Position numbers and translations under genes: made by a program | Source: Gammaproteobacteria bacterium | GTDB taxonomy: Bacteria > Pseudomonadota > Gammaproteobacteria > Steroidobacterales > GCA-2729495 | DNA: 64,000 nucleotides | NCBI GenBank assembly: GCA_024277915.1 | Contig: JAJRUG010000112.1 | Coordinates: 31,006-95,005 of the forward strand | Reading direction: 5' to 3' | In this document: positions 43,625 to 52,089 of the stretch, piece by piece | Position numbering within the stretch: the first letter of the stretch is position 1 | How the letters are laid out: the number at the start of each line of letters is the position of its first letter | Notes under the pieces: generated by a model | Database searches by the model: none | Told to the model about the DNA's origin: nothing | What the model saw: the letters and a program-made list of their open reading frames with translations, nothing else

Positions 43625-44494
43625 ATGATGCGTTTATGGTCAATAGAAGGAAACAGGCAGCACCTTGATGGTGGCGCCATGTTCGGCAACGCGCCCCGTG
43701 CAGTCTGGAAAAACTGGCTGCCTCCTGATGAAAACAATTGTATCCGGCTGGCGAGCCGCTGTCTGTTGGCCGAGGATCTGGATGGAAAAACGATCTTGTT
43801 CGAGACAGGCATCGGTGTTTTTTTCGAGCCAAAGCTGAAAGATCGTTATGGGGTTCACGAACATGAGCATGTGCTTCTGGAGTCTTTGCAGGCACGCGGC
43901 TATTCTCATGAAGATATCGATGCCGTCGTCCTCAGCCACTTGCATTTTGACCATGCCGGCGGCCTCCTTGACGGCTACCGGGATGACACCGAACCCCGCC
44001 TGTTATTCCCCAACGCGCAATACATCATCGGAGCAACACACTGGCAAAGAGCCACCCAGCCCCACTCAAGGGATCGCGCTTCATTTATCCCGTACTTGCC
44101 GGAGTTACTTGAAAAAAGCGGGCGGCTTGAGCTGATCAGCAGCGATCACTCACCCACACTTGGACAATTGGTCAGTTTCAGCTTTAGTGACGGTCATACT
44201 CCGGGACTGATGCATGCCGAAATCGGTAAAAAGGATGGAGTGGTTTTTTGCAGCGACCTGATCCCGGGCAGACCCTGGGTACACCTGCCGGTCACCATGG
44301 GATACGACCGCTACCCGGAACGGCTGATCGACGAAAAGTCAGCTTTTCTGAAAGACAAGATGGAGCGTGGCATTCATCTTTTTTTCAATCATGACCCTGA
44401 TTGCGCACTTGCTACTGTTTGCCGGGATGAAAACGGACGTTATTCAACAATAAACCCGCAATCCGCTGTCGAGGGAATGGTAATCGGTTCGTAG
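43625..44494 (+). CDS. MBL-fold metallohydrolase, lactonase-like
   Basis: The 289-residue protein has HLHFDH at 105-110, FSDGHTPGLMHAEIG, VVFCSDLIPG and a late FNHDPDCALA supplying the remaining metal ligands. The arrangement (short HxHxDH, GHTPG, SDLIP and a late His in FNHD) resembles AHL-lactonase/parathion-hydrolase-like MBL enzymes. It has no signal, so it is cytoplasmic. Start: tandem ATGs at 43625/43628, with 80 bases to the divergent SDR gene. The substrate is unknown; lactones and organophosphoesters are both plausible from family. Confidence 0.85.
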   Translation: MMRLWSIEGNRQHLDGGAMFGNAPRAVWKNWLPPDENNCIRLASRCLLAEDLDGKTILFETGIGVFFEPKLKDRYGVHEHEHVLLESLQARGYSHEDIDAVVLSHLHFDHAGGLLDGYRDDTEPRLLFPNAQYIIGATHWQRATQPHSRDRASFIPYLPELLEKSGRLELISSDHSPTLGQLVSFSFSDGHTPGLMHAEIGKKDGVVFCSDLIPGRPWVHLPVTMGYDRYPERLIDEKSAFLKDKMERGIHLFFNHDPDCALATVCRDENGRYSTINPQSAVEGMVIGS

Positions 44495-44510
44495 CCTCTC
44501 CCACATACCA

Positions 44511-45674
44511 CTAACTACTGGCAGCAAACAACTCCCGCCCAATCAACATCCGCCTGACCTCACTGGTCCCGGCACCAATTTCGTATAGTTTCGCATCACG
44601 CAACAAACGGCCTGTCGGGTATTCATTGATATACCCGTTGCCGCCTAAGGCCTGGATCGCTTCCAGTGCCATTAAAGTTGCGCGCTCCGATGCCTGCAAA
44701 ATGCATGCAGCGGCGTCATATCGGGTGGTTCTGCCACGGTCACAGGCTCGCGCCACGGCATAAACATAGGCACGACAGGCATTCATGGTCCCGTACATAT
44801 CAGCGATCTTGCCCTGCATCAGTTGAAACTCGCCGATGGGCCGGCCAAATTGTTTGCGGTCATGAATGTACGGCAACACGACATCCATACAGGCCTGCAT
44901 GATGCCCAACGGGCCACCCGCCAGCACCACTCGTTCAAAATCCAGCCCGCGCATCAATACCGCCACACCCTTCCCTTCCTGGTGCAGGATATTCTTTGCC
45001 GGAACCCGGCAATCCCTGAATACCAGTTCACAGGTATCGGAACCACGCATGCCGAGCTTGTCCAATTTCTGCGCCGTTGAAAAACCGGGCATTCCTTTTT
45101 CTATGATCAATGCGGTGAGGCCGCGTGATTTGGCCTCCGGATCAGTCGTGACATAAACAATCAGTACGTCTGCCTCCGGGCCATTGGTAATCCACATTTT
45201 GTTGCCATTCACAACAATGTCGTCGCCATCCCGCACGCCCCGCGTACGCATACTGACCACATCAGACCCGGAACCTGCTTCGCTCATGGCCAGTGCCCCG
45301 ACCTGCTCACCGCTCACCAGGCCAGGCAGATACTGCTGCTTTTGCTCATCCGAACCCCAAAGATGGATCTGATTGACGCAAAGATTCGAATGAGCCGCAT
45401 AGGAGAGGCCAACAGATGCGGAGGCCCGGCTGATTTCCTCATTAGCCACTACATGAGCGAGGTAACCCAGCCCGGCGCCGCCGAATGATTCATTCACTGT
45501 AATTCCAAGCAATCCAAGAGCACCCATCTCTGGCCAAAGATCGCGCGGAAATTGATTGCTGGCGTCAATTTCTGCCGCGCGTGGTGCGATCATCCGGGCG
45601 GAAAAATCTGCAACAGTTTTTCGCAGTAAATCGATATCTTCTCCGAGATCAAAATCGAAATCAGTCATATTCAT
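44511..45674 (-). CDS. ivd: Isovaleryl-CoA dehydrogenase
   Basis: The 387-residue FAD enzyme is the third step of leucine breakdown. The acyl-CoA dehydrogenase signatures [14 protein letters not shown] and [16 protein letters not shown] are present. The catalytic Glu is at 247 in [14 protein letters not shown], the helix-G position special to isovaleryl-CoA dehydrogenase, and the position used by MCAD-type enzymes is Ala ([12 protein letters not shown]). Together these argue strongly for IVD rather than a straight-chain enzyme. The other leucine-pathway genes are not adjacent. Confidence 0.92.
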   Translation of the reverse strand: MNMTDFDFDLGEDIDLLRKTVADFSARMIAPRAAEIDASNQFPRDLWPEMGALGLLGITVNESFGGAGLGYLAHVVANEEISRASASVGLSYAAHSNLCVNQIHLWGSDEQKQQYLPGLVSGEQVGALAMSEAGSGSDVVSMRTRGVRDGDDIVVNGNKMWITNGPEADVLIVYVTTDPEAKSRGLTALIIEKGMPGFSTAQKLDKLGMRGSDTCELVFRDCRVPAKNILHQEGKGVAVLMRGLDFERVVLAGGPLGIMQACMDVVLPYIHDRKQFGRPIGEFQLMQGKIADMYGTMNACRAYVYAVARACDRGRTTRYDAAACILQASERATLMALEAIQALGGNGYINEYPTGRLLRDAKLYEIGAGTSEVRRMLIGRELFAASS

Positions 45675-45834
45675 CGTCGTGTCCTTTTCAGCAAAGTCAT
45701 ATCAGGTATGGCAGCCTTGAAAAACAGAAGCCTCATCGGGGTAACATCAATACAGGACAGCAATTGGCTGGCATGGAAGAATAGCAAACTATACGCTGCG
45801 GGGGCTCTTGCGGGGAGCGAGAAAATATCCGGAT

Positions 45835-46722
45835 ATGAATGAGAAACCGGTCAATCAGGAACTCAGGGCGAGACTGTTGATCATCGCTGGTGCCGTGCTG
45901 TTCTCCACGGGCGGCCTCGCCATCAAGGCAGTTTCATTCGATGGCTGGCAAGTATCAAGCTTGCGCAGCGGCTTTGCTGTTCTGGTACTACTGGCAATAT
46001 GCCCCCAGGCACGGCGAGGGTGGAACTGGCGCACTGCGATTGCGGCCGTTCCCTATGCCGCTACCTTTATTCTTTTCTCACTCGCCAACAAATTTACCAC
46101 AGCGGCCAATACCATTTTCCTGCAGGACACGGCGCCTCTTTATCTGCTGCTGCTCGCACCTTGGTTGCTCTCTGAACAACTACAGCGACGGGATATATGG
46201 TTCCTTGTCGCGCTCGCCGCGGGTATGGCCTTGTTTTTCGCGCGCATTGATGCGCCGACAGAACTCGCACCGAATCCATTGCTTGGAAATATACTGGCCG
46301 CGACCGCGGGACTGACCTGGGCGCTGACATTGCTGAGCTTGCGCTGGCTTGCAAAGCGTTCTGCTAACGATCCTTCCGGCAAAGATCACCCCATCAAGGC
46401 AGTGGTCATCGGCAACCTGATCGCCTGCCTGGTATCGGCAAACTGGGCCTTCCCCCTTGACGGTGGAACACTCCAGGACTGGATGGTGGTCAGCTACCTT
46501 GGTATTTTCCAGATTGCACTAGCCTACATGCTGGTCACCGCAGGCATCAGATACTTGTCAGCACTCGAAACTTCACTCGTGCTGCTACTGGAACCTGTAC
46601 TCAGTCCGATCTGGGTATATCTGATTCTTTCCGAGACGCCTGGCTCGCTGGCAATCGCCGGGGGAGCGGTCATTCTGACAGCTACGGCACTGCGCACAAC
46701 ACTACAGGCCCGGCCAGGCTGA
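45835..46722 (+). CDS. EamA/DMT-family transporter
   Basis: The 295-residue inner-membrane protein has ten predicted helices arranged as two EamA repeats. Repeat 1 contains GAVLFSTGGLAIKAVSFDGWQ and ANTIFLQDTAPLYLLLLAPWLL; repeat 2 contains GIRYLSALETSLVLLLEPVLSPIWVYLILSE, the usual EamA signature. Substrates of this family are small metabolites or amino acids. ATG 45835 is chosen; a TTG at 45808 would add nine residues. It is divergent from ivd, 160 bases apart. The neighbour DUF1353 gene lies convergent. Confidence 0.88.
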   Translation: MNEKPVNQELRARLLIIAGAVLFSTGGLAIKAVSFDGWQVSSLRSGFAVLVLLAICPQARRGWNWRTAIAAVPYAATFILFSLANKFTTAANTIFLQDTAPLYLLLLAPWLLSEQLQRRDIWFLVALAAGMALFFARIDAPTELAPNPLLGNILAATAGLTWALTLLSLRWLAKRSANDPSGKDHPIKAVVIGNLIACLVSANWAFPLDGGTLQDWMVVSYLGIFQIALAYMLVTAGIRYLSALETSLVLLLEPVLSPIWVYLILSETPGSLAIAGGAVILTATALRTTLQARPG

Positions 46723-46728
46723 CAACAA

Positions 46729-47157
46729 TCAGCTTTCCTCAGGAGCTCTGAGTATTTTCTTTTTGTTTTTCGGGTCGGTAGAAGGCCTGCCGCCTAATTT
46801 CAGACCCAGATAATAGATTTGTGCAGTAATCCGGGGAACACCATCTTCAATACTCATCTTCCTGAACAATTTATCAGCCTTCCTCTTGTACTGTTTCGCT
46901 GTAAGGTGTCTGTTTCTCATCAGTTGATACAAAGCATCATGAACCAGAGATGCCCTGAGATTCTCTTTTGTATCTTCAACGGGGCCTGACGGGCCATCCC
47001 AGGCATAGCCATCCAGCACGGTCAAATTGCCGTTTGTATCAAGTTTTATGAATCTGCCGCTGACGTCTTTTTTTGGCTTGATGATGGTCTTGATCGAGTA
47101 GTCCGCAGCCAGCTGGTACTTGTATCCACTGCGGTAGGTGATGAATGGATTTGGCAT
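46729..47157 (-). CDS. DUF1353 family protein
   Basis: The 142 residues contain the DUF1353 core: DGYAWDGPSGPVED, then ASLVHDALYQLMR and AKQYKRKADKLFRKMS, ending with KNKKKILRAP. Such proteins occur in phages and mobile regions and also on chromosomes; the function is unknown. AGGAGAGG precedes the ATG at 47157; the longer frame to 47202 lacks support. Downstream neighbours are ordinary and no other phage gene is present, so this looks like a lone acquired gene. It is separated from uup by a perfect inverted repeat. Confidence 0.8.
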   Translation of the reverse strand: MPNPFITYRSGYKYQLAADYSIKTIIKPKKDVSGRFIKLDTNGNLTVLDGYAWDGPSGPVEDTKENLRASLVHDALYQLMRNRHLTAKQYKRKADKLFRKMSIEDGVPRITAQIYYLGLKLGGRPSTDPKNKKKILRAPEES

Positions 47158-47208
47158 ATTCCTCTCCTGAATTAGTGGTAGTCGAGATTTACATTGTGCC
47201 AATGGCTC

Positions 47209-47295
47209 GGCAAAGCCTGTCCGATCTCTTTTTGACGGGATGGCTCCCTGCGGTCCGCTTTATTCCCTTCAAAAAGAGATCGGACAGGCTTTGCC
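47209..47295. repeat. Perfect 27-bp inverted repeat with 33-base loop
   Basis: The arms at 47209-47235 and 47269-47295 are perfectly complementary over 27 bases (GGCAAAGCCTGTCCG at the left edge). The loop (47236-47268) itself contains GGGATGGCTCCC-type complementarity. It sits between the uup stop and the DUF1353 start. The length is greater than usual for terminators and no T-run follows, so a small mobile or REP-type element is more likely. No target duplication was evident. Confidence 0.7.
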
Positions 47296-47379
47296 TTGGT
47301 CTTTCGCGGAGTTTCTGCGATGCGGTGTGTTCGAATACTGCTCGCACGGTAAATTCTCAACAATTACACCTTATCAGCT

Positions 47380-49302
47380 TCAGGTCTTACGTTTTTCGGC
47401 TTTAAACTGCTCGCGCTGTCCTTCCAGTTCAAAATATCGCTCGGTTGCACGTTCCAGCTCGGATGATTTTCCGTCAAGCTCTTTGAGGACGCCTTCGGTC
47501 TCCGCATGAGATCGTTTATAAAACCCTTCCGCAGCAACTTCCTGATCCAGACTCCGGATCTCGGCCTCAAGGGTTTCGATATTTTTTGGCAGATGCTCCA
47601 GTTCATATGCCTGCTTGAAGCTGAGTTTCCGGCTCTTGCGACGCCCCTTGGAAACCACGGTACCGCCGGATCCAGCTTGACTCCCCATATTCACCGGGCG
47701 ATCAACTTCCGCTAGCTGCTGACCACGGCGCAACCAATCACTGTAACCGCCGATATACTCGGTGATTTGACGATCAGACTCGAACACCAGAGTGCTGGTG
47801 ACTACGTTATCGACAAACTCCCTGTCATGACTGACGACGATCAACGTACCGTCATATTCCACCAGGCGTTTTTCAAGCACCTCCATGGTTTCTACATCGA
47901 GATCATTGGTCGGTTCATCCAGTACCAGGAGATTGGTCGGCCTGGTAAACAGTTTCGCGAGAATTACCCGATTGCGCTCACCGCCAGACAAGGATTTGAC
48001 AGGGGTCAGGGAACGCTTGGGGGAAAACAAAAAACCCTTCAGGTAACCGACGATATGCTGTTGTTTGCCATTGATCCGGATATAGTCGGAGCCATCACCT
48101 ACGTTGTCGGCAATACTTTTGGTCATATCAAGCTGCTCGCGCATTTGATCAAAATAACCGATCTCAAGCCCCATGCCGTGCTTGACAGTACCCTGCTGTG
48201 GCTCGATTTTTCCGAGCAGTATCCTTAACAGCGTGCTTTTTCCTACGCCGTTATTGCCAATCAGGGCAATGCGATCGCCACGCATCACCTTCAACGAAAT
48301 ATTGCTGAACAGCGTCTCTCCACCATAGCCATGGGTGAGATTGTAAGCCCGAATCACCTTGCGACCGGATTGCTCTGCACGATCAATACTGATTCTTGCC
48401 TTGCCTGACATGGCCGGCCGTGCGGCACGCTCTTCACGCATCGCCTGCAATGTCCGGACCCGCCCTTCGTTACGGGTGCGACGCGCCTTGATACCCTGAC
48501 GAATCCAGATTTCTTCTTCAGACAGCTTTTTATCGAACAGTTTGTTTGCCGTTTGCTCATCCTCCAGCGCCTTCTCCTTGCGGCGCTGGAAATTTCGGTA
48601 GTTCCCGGGCCAACTCACCAGGCGGGTACGATCCAGCTCCAGAATTCTGGTGGCTAACCGCTGCAGAAAGGCCCGGTCATGAGTAATAAACAGCACACTC
48701 CCCGGATAGGCGTAGATATTGTCTTCCAGCCATTGAATGGCGACAATATCAAGATGGTTGGTCGGCTCATCGAGCAGCAACAGATCAGGCTTGCTGATCA
48801 GCGCCTTTGCCAAAGCCACCCGGCGCTGCCAGCCGCCGGAGAGCTCCGAGACCCTGCGCTCTTCCGGAAGATTCAACTCCGTGATAATGGTGTCCACACG
48901 TTGTTCGATATGCCAGCCATCAAGTGCATCAATGCGCTGCTGCAGGCTTTCCAGCTCACGAAGAATTTCCCGATTCGGCTCCTGCCCGGAAAGTGATTCA
49001 TACTGGTTTCGCAGAGTGAGCACCGAGGCCAGTCCGGATGCGACCATCTCGTAAACAGTTTGCCCTGTGTCTTCGGGCATCACCTGTTCCAGTTGACTGA
49101 TGACGATGTCATTCTTGTACTGAATTTCACCGCTATCCTGTTGGAGCTGACCTGTAATCAGCTTGAGCAGCGTCGTCTTGCCCGCACCATTTCGCCCGAT
49201 CAGGCACACCCGTTCGCCGGTTTCAATGGACATACTTGCCTCATGAAGTATGGCCTGATCACCAAACTCCAGAGAAACCTCGTCGAAACGGACCAGTATC
49301 AT
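47380..49302 (-). CDS. uup: ABC-F family ATPase Uup
   Basis: The 640-residue cytoplasmic ABC-F protein has no membrane helices. The first cassette has the P-loop GRNGAGKTT (about 36-44), LSGGWQRRVALAKAL and LLLDEPTNHLD. A basic linker helix (about 235-310) follows. The second cassette has GNNGVGKSTLL, LSGGERNRVILAKLF and LVLDEPTNDLD. The end is a coiled coil (about 555-640; GKSSELERATERYFELEGQ) that in Uup binds DNA or ribosome. The family acts on stalled ribosomes, and Uup is linked to reduced transposon excision. The C-terminal coiled coil separates Uup from EttA. Confidence 0.92.
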   Translation of the reverse strand: MILVRFDEVSLEFGDQAILHEASMSIETGERVCLIGRNGAGKTTLLKLITGQLQQDSGEIQYKNDIVISQLEQVMPEDTGQTVYEMVASGLASVLTLRNQYESLSGQEPNREILRELESLQQRIDALDGWHIEQRVDTIITELNLPEERRVSELSGGWQRRVALAKALISKPDLLLLDEPTNHLDIVAIQWLEDNIYAYPGSVLFITHDRAFLQRLATRILELDRTRLVSWPGNYRNFQRRKEKALEDEQTANKLFDKKLSEEEIWIRQGIKARRTRNEGRVRTLQAMREERAARPAMSGKARISIDRAEQSGRKVIRAYNLTHGYGGETLFSNISLKVMRGDRIALIGNNGVGKSTLLRILLGKIEPQQGTVKHGMGLEIGYFDQMREQLDMTKSIADNVGDGSDYIRINGKQQHIVGYLKGFLFSPKRSLTPVKSLSGGERNRVILAKLFTRPTNLLVLDEPTNDLDVETMEVLEKRLVEYDGTLIVVSHDREFVDNVVTSTLVFESDRQITEYIGGYSDWLRRGQQLAEVDRPVNMGSQAGSGGTVVSKGRRKSRKLSFKQAYELEHLPKNIETLEAEIRSLDQEVAAEGFYKRSHAETEGVLKELDGKSSELERATERYFELEGQREQFKAEKRKT

Positions 49303-49397
49303 GGTTGGAAAAAGACCAAACTACAGTGTCTGCTCCCCTCTGGACAACACATTGAGGCGGTATACTCCGGATCTGAAATCAAACTGTAGGACATAAT

Positions 49398-50711
49398 GTG
49401 AATCGGGCAAATATCGTAGTTCAGTTGGTTGTTGGCCTCAGCATCCTTTTCCTGACCGCTGCGCCAGCCAGCAGCGCCATAGTCATCCACGCGGGCAATC
49501 TGATAGACGGTAAAACCGAACAGCCATTAAGCGAGCATACTATCGTAGTTGAAGCGGGGCGGATTGTAAGCGTTGAGCCCGGCCTGCGCGAGCCCGCCGA
49601 AGGGGATCGGGTCATCGACCTGACGAATCACACGCTGCTGCCGGGATTGATGGATATGCATACCCACCTGCGAACGCAGTACAGCGAGAAGGTCTATCTG
49701 CAAAAATTCCAGCTCGGGCCTGCGGATCGCGCGCTGCTGGGCGCCAAACACGCAAGACTCACTTTGCTGGCCGGGTTCACCACCATCCGCGATGTAGGCG
49801 ACCAGTTTAATATCACCATCGCGCTTCGCAATGCCATTGCCCGCGGCGATGCGATTGGACCGCGCATTTTCACTTCCGGCCAGACAATCTCAAGCACTGG
49901 TGGTCATGCTGACCCTACCAACGGCTGGGGACCACACATCCAGACCGACCCCGGGCCGGCACAGGGCGTCATCAACAGTGTCGATGATGCCCGTAAAGCA
50001 GTTCGGCAGCGCTACAAAGATGGCGCGGATCTGATCAAAATCACTGCGACCGGCGGTGTATTGAGCGTCGCCAAAAGCGGGCAGAACCCGCAGTTTACGG
50101 AAGCGGAAATTGCAGCCATCGTTGCAACGGCCAACGATTACGGGTTCCATGTTGCTGCCCATGCACACGGAGCCGAGGGTATGAAACGGGCTATTCGTGC
50201 CGGGGTCACAACAATCGAGCACGGCACCTACATGGACAGGGAAGTCATCGCACTGATGAAAAAACATGGCACCTACTATGTGCCTACCATCATCGCGGGA
50301 AACTGGGTCGCGGAAAAGGCCAAAATCGAAGGATTTTTTCCTGAACTGGTTCGGCCTAAAGCCGCCTCCATAGGCCCGGTGCTTGCCAAAACATTCTCCA
50401 GCGCCTACAAGGCAGGGGTACGGATCGTGTTTGGTACGGATACAGGCGTATCTCCTCATGGTGAAAATGCACGTGAATTCGCGTTGATGGTCGAAGGCGG
50501 AATGTCGCCCATGGAAGCCATTCAATCAGCCACTTCGGTACCAGCTGTTGTGCTGGGAATTGACGACCAGCTTGGAACAGTTGAGCAGGGAAAAACAGCA
50601 GACCTGATTGCGGTTCGTGGAGACCCGCTGGCTGACATCACTTTACTGGAGTCAGTACAGTTTGTGATGAAAGAAGGAAAAATATACAAACATCCCGATT
50701 CCATACACTAA
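49398..50711 (+). CDS. Amidohydrolase-superfamily enzyme, periplasmic (imidazolonepropionase/prolidase-like)
   Basis: The 437-residue protein has a Sec signal ([12 protein letters not shown]) and the amidohydrolase fold: [25 protein letters not shown] (His88, His90), a metal-bridging Lys in [25 protein letters not shown] and [11 protein letters not shown], ending [13 protein letters not shown]. It is in the group of exported metal-dependent prolidase/dipeptidase-like hydrolases. Start: GTG at 49398 with AGGA six bases upstream; the ATG one base earlier is out of frame. The substrate is probably a dipeptide or cyclic amide; not certain. Confidence 0.88.
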   Translation: MNRANIVVQLVVGLSILFLTAAPASSAIVIHAGNLIDGKTEQPLSEHTIVVEAGRIVSVEPGLREPAEGDRVIDLTNHTLLPGLMDMHTHLRTQYSEKVYLQKFQLGPADRALLGAKHARLTLLAGFTTIRDVGDQFNITIALRNAIARGDAIGPRIFTSGQTISSTGGHADPTNGWGPHIQTDPGPAQGVINSVDDARKAVRQRYKDGADLIKITATGGVLSVAKSGQNPQFTEAEIAAIVATANDYGFHVAAHAHGAEGMKRAIRAGVTTIEHGTYMDREVIALMKKHGTYYVPTIIAGNWVAEKAKIEGFFPELVRPKAASIGPVLAKTFSSAYKAGVRIVFGTDTGVSPHGENAREFALMVEGGMSPMEAIQSATSVPAVVLGIDDQLGTVEQGKTADLIAVRGDPLADITLLESVQFVMKEGKIYKHPDSIH

Positions 50712-50720
50712 GCAATAGCT

Positions 50721-50798
50721 TGTGGGAGCGGCCTGTGGGCTCTGCGGGAGAAGCTTCCAGCCTCGAATCATCAAGACTCGGGACTGGAAGCCTCTCCC
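50721..50798. repeat. REP-like palindromic hairpin
   Basis: The 15-base arms at 50746-50760 (GGGAGAAGCTTCCAG) and 50784-50798 match in inverted orientation at 14 of 15 positions, with a 23-base loop. A flanking TGTGGGAGCGG (50721-50731) resembles the conserved half of gammaproteobacterial REP/BIME units. The right arm lies inside the 3' end of the transporter gene and encodes its last residues. Confidence 0.6.
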
Positions 50799-51688
50799 AC
50801 AGGTTTCACAGCCTTGCTTTTTCGTCGCATCAGTATCATAAGATTCCCCGCCAGGGCGAATGCCGCTCCGATCACAATATTAATACTGATCTCCAGGCCC
50901 TCAAAAACCACCGACACCAGCACGGCGACCACCGGAATCATAATTGCAACGTAACCGGCACGATGAATGCCAACCCGCCCGATCAGGGTTAAATAGCAGC
51001 CGAAGGCGATCACTGACCCGGGCACGGCAAGAAACAACAGGGAACTGATGTATTCAGCAGAACTATCGAATACGAACCCTCTTCCCAGCCCGACTGCGAA
51101 CAGGGCATTCAGCAAACCTCCATAGAGCATGCCCCAGGCATTGGCTTGCATCACCGGCAGCTTCAGCTTCTGGCTTGACTGAGAGATAGTATTGCCAAGC
51201 GATGCAAGTAATGCGCCAGCCAGCGACAACCCTGCACCAATGACAGTCCGGTCGGACCAACTGATATTCTGCACCTCGGGCAAAAACAGAATAACAATTC
51301 CGATGATGCCCAATGTGGCAGCAGCATAGGTTTTCCCGTCTACCCTGGTACCCAGAAAAACCCGGGCATTGAGAATATTCATCCAGACCATCGTGGAAAA
51401 TACGATAGCGTTGAGTGCGGAGCTGATATATATCTGCGCCGAATAAGCGGCAATATAATTCAGACCAAAAAGAAACAGCCCCAGCAACAGGAAGTATCGA
51501 TGCGCTCTCCCATCGAAACGCAGGGGCAAACCACGTATTCCACACCAGGTAAACAACACGGCTGATGCCAGCAGGAAACGGTATACCAGGGAAACCTCAA
51601 CGGGGACAATGCCTAGCTGAAAATCAATGGCCAGCCACGTCGACCCCCAGATCACGACCGACAGGAAATACAGCCACCAGTTAGAAAT
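50771..51688 (-). CDS. EamA/DMT-family transporter, predicted ATT start
   Basis: The 305-residue inner-membrane protein has about ten helices in two EamA repeats: SVVIWGSTWLAIDFQLGIVP, SALNAIVFSTMVWMNILNARVFLG and GYVAIMIPVVAVLVSVVFEGL. A GTG at 51655 would truncate the first helix. In-frame upstream are codons reading SNWWLYFLSV, the normal start of this group (usually MSNWW), preceded by an ATT at 51688-51686 and, after a spacer, GGGAG. A TGA lies two codons further up. I therefore place the start at ATT. The C-terminal end (VGEASSPES) is encoded by a REP hairpin. Substrate unknown. Confidence 0.82.
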   Translation of the reverse strand: MSNWWLYFLSVVIWGSTWLAIDFQLGIVPVEVSLVYRFLLASAVLFTWCGIRGLPLRFDGRAHRYFLLLGLFLFGLNYIAAYSAQIYISSALNAIVFSTMVWMNILNARVFLGTRVDGKTYAAATLGIIGIVILFLPEVQNISWSDRTVIGAGLSLAGALLASLGNTISQSSQKLKLPVMQANAWGMLYGGLLNALFAVGLGRGFVFDSSAEYISSLLFLAVPGSVIAFGCYLTLIGRVGIHRAGYVAIMIPVVAVLVSVVFEGLEISINIVIGAAFALAGNLMILMRRKSKAVKPVGEASSPES

Positions 51689-52089
51689 TATTCACTCCCG
51701 TTATCCAGCACACATTGTTCAACAAGCGCACTAGAACACGAAATACCTGAGGCTGGCAAATTGTGTATGGAAGCGGATTGTGTGTGAAACCAGATCAATT
51801 TTGCGCCACAGCAAGAGCCGCAAACAATATGACGGGAACAAGCAACCCTATCCATTCCCCGCCGTCCATTACCTAAACCACTGCCTGCGCCATAAGCTGA
51901 TCACCTGTACACTGTTGATTCATATATCTAAAGTACCGCGTCCCGTGCTGTGTGTTTTGCTTAACATGTTATATCTCCTTATATGAATAGCCACGAACAT
52001 GTGGCATTTACACCTACGATGCCGAACAGAATGATCTGGATGCAGGCAGGAGTTATTCGCTGAAGCAATCGCGGGAGGAATAAACCAGC
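51689..52089. other. Intergenic region, 401 bp
   Basis: No supported gene. The region is divergent: the transporter to the left and the M3 peptidase to the right both read outward. A GGGAGGAATAAA before 52090 is the ribosome site of the peptidase. An open stretch around 52000-52083 reads TYDAEQNDLDAGRSYSLKQS before a stop; it has no start and I do not recognise it. Confidence 0.4.
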
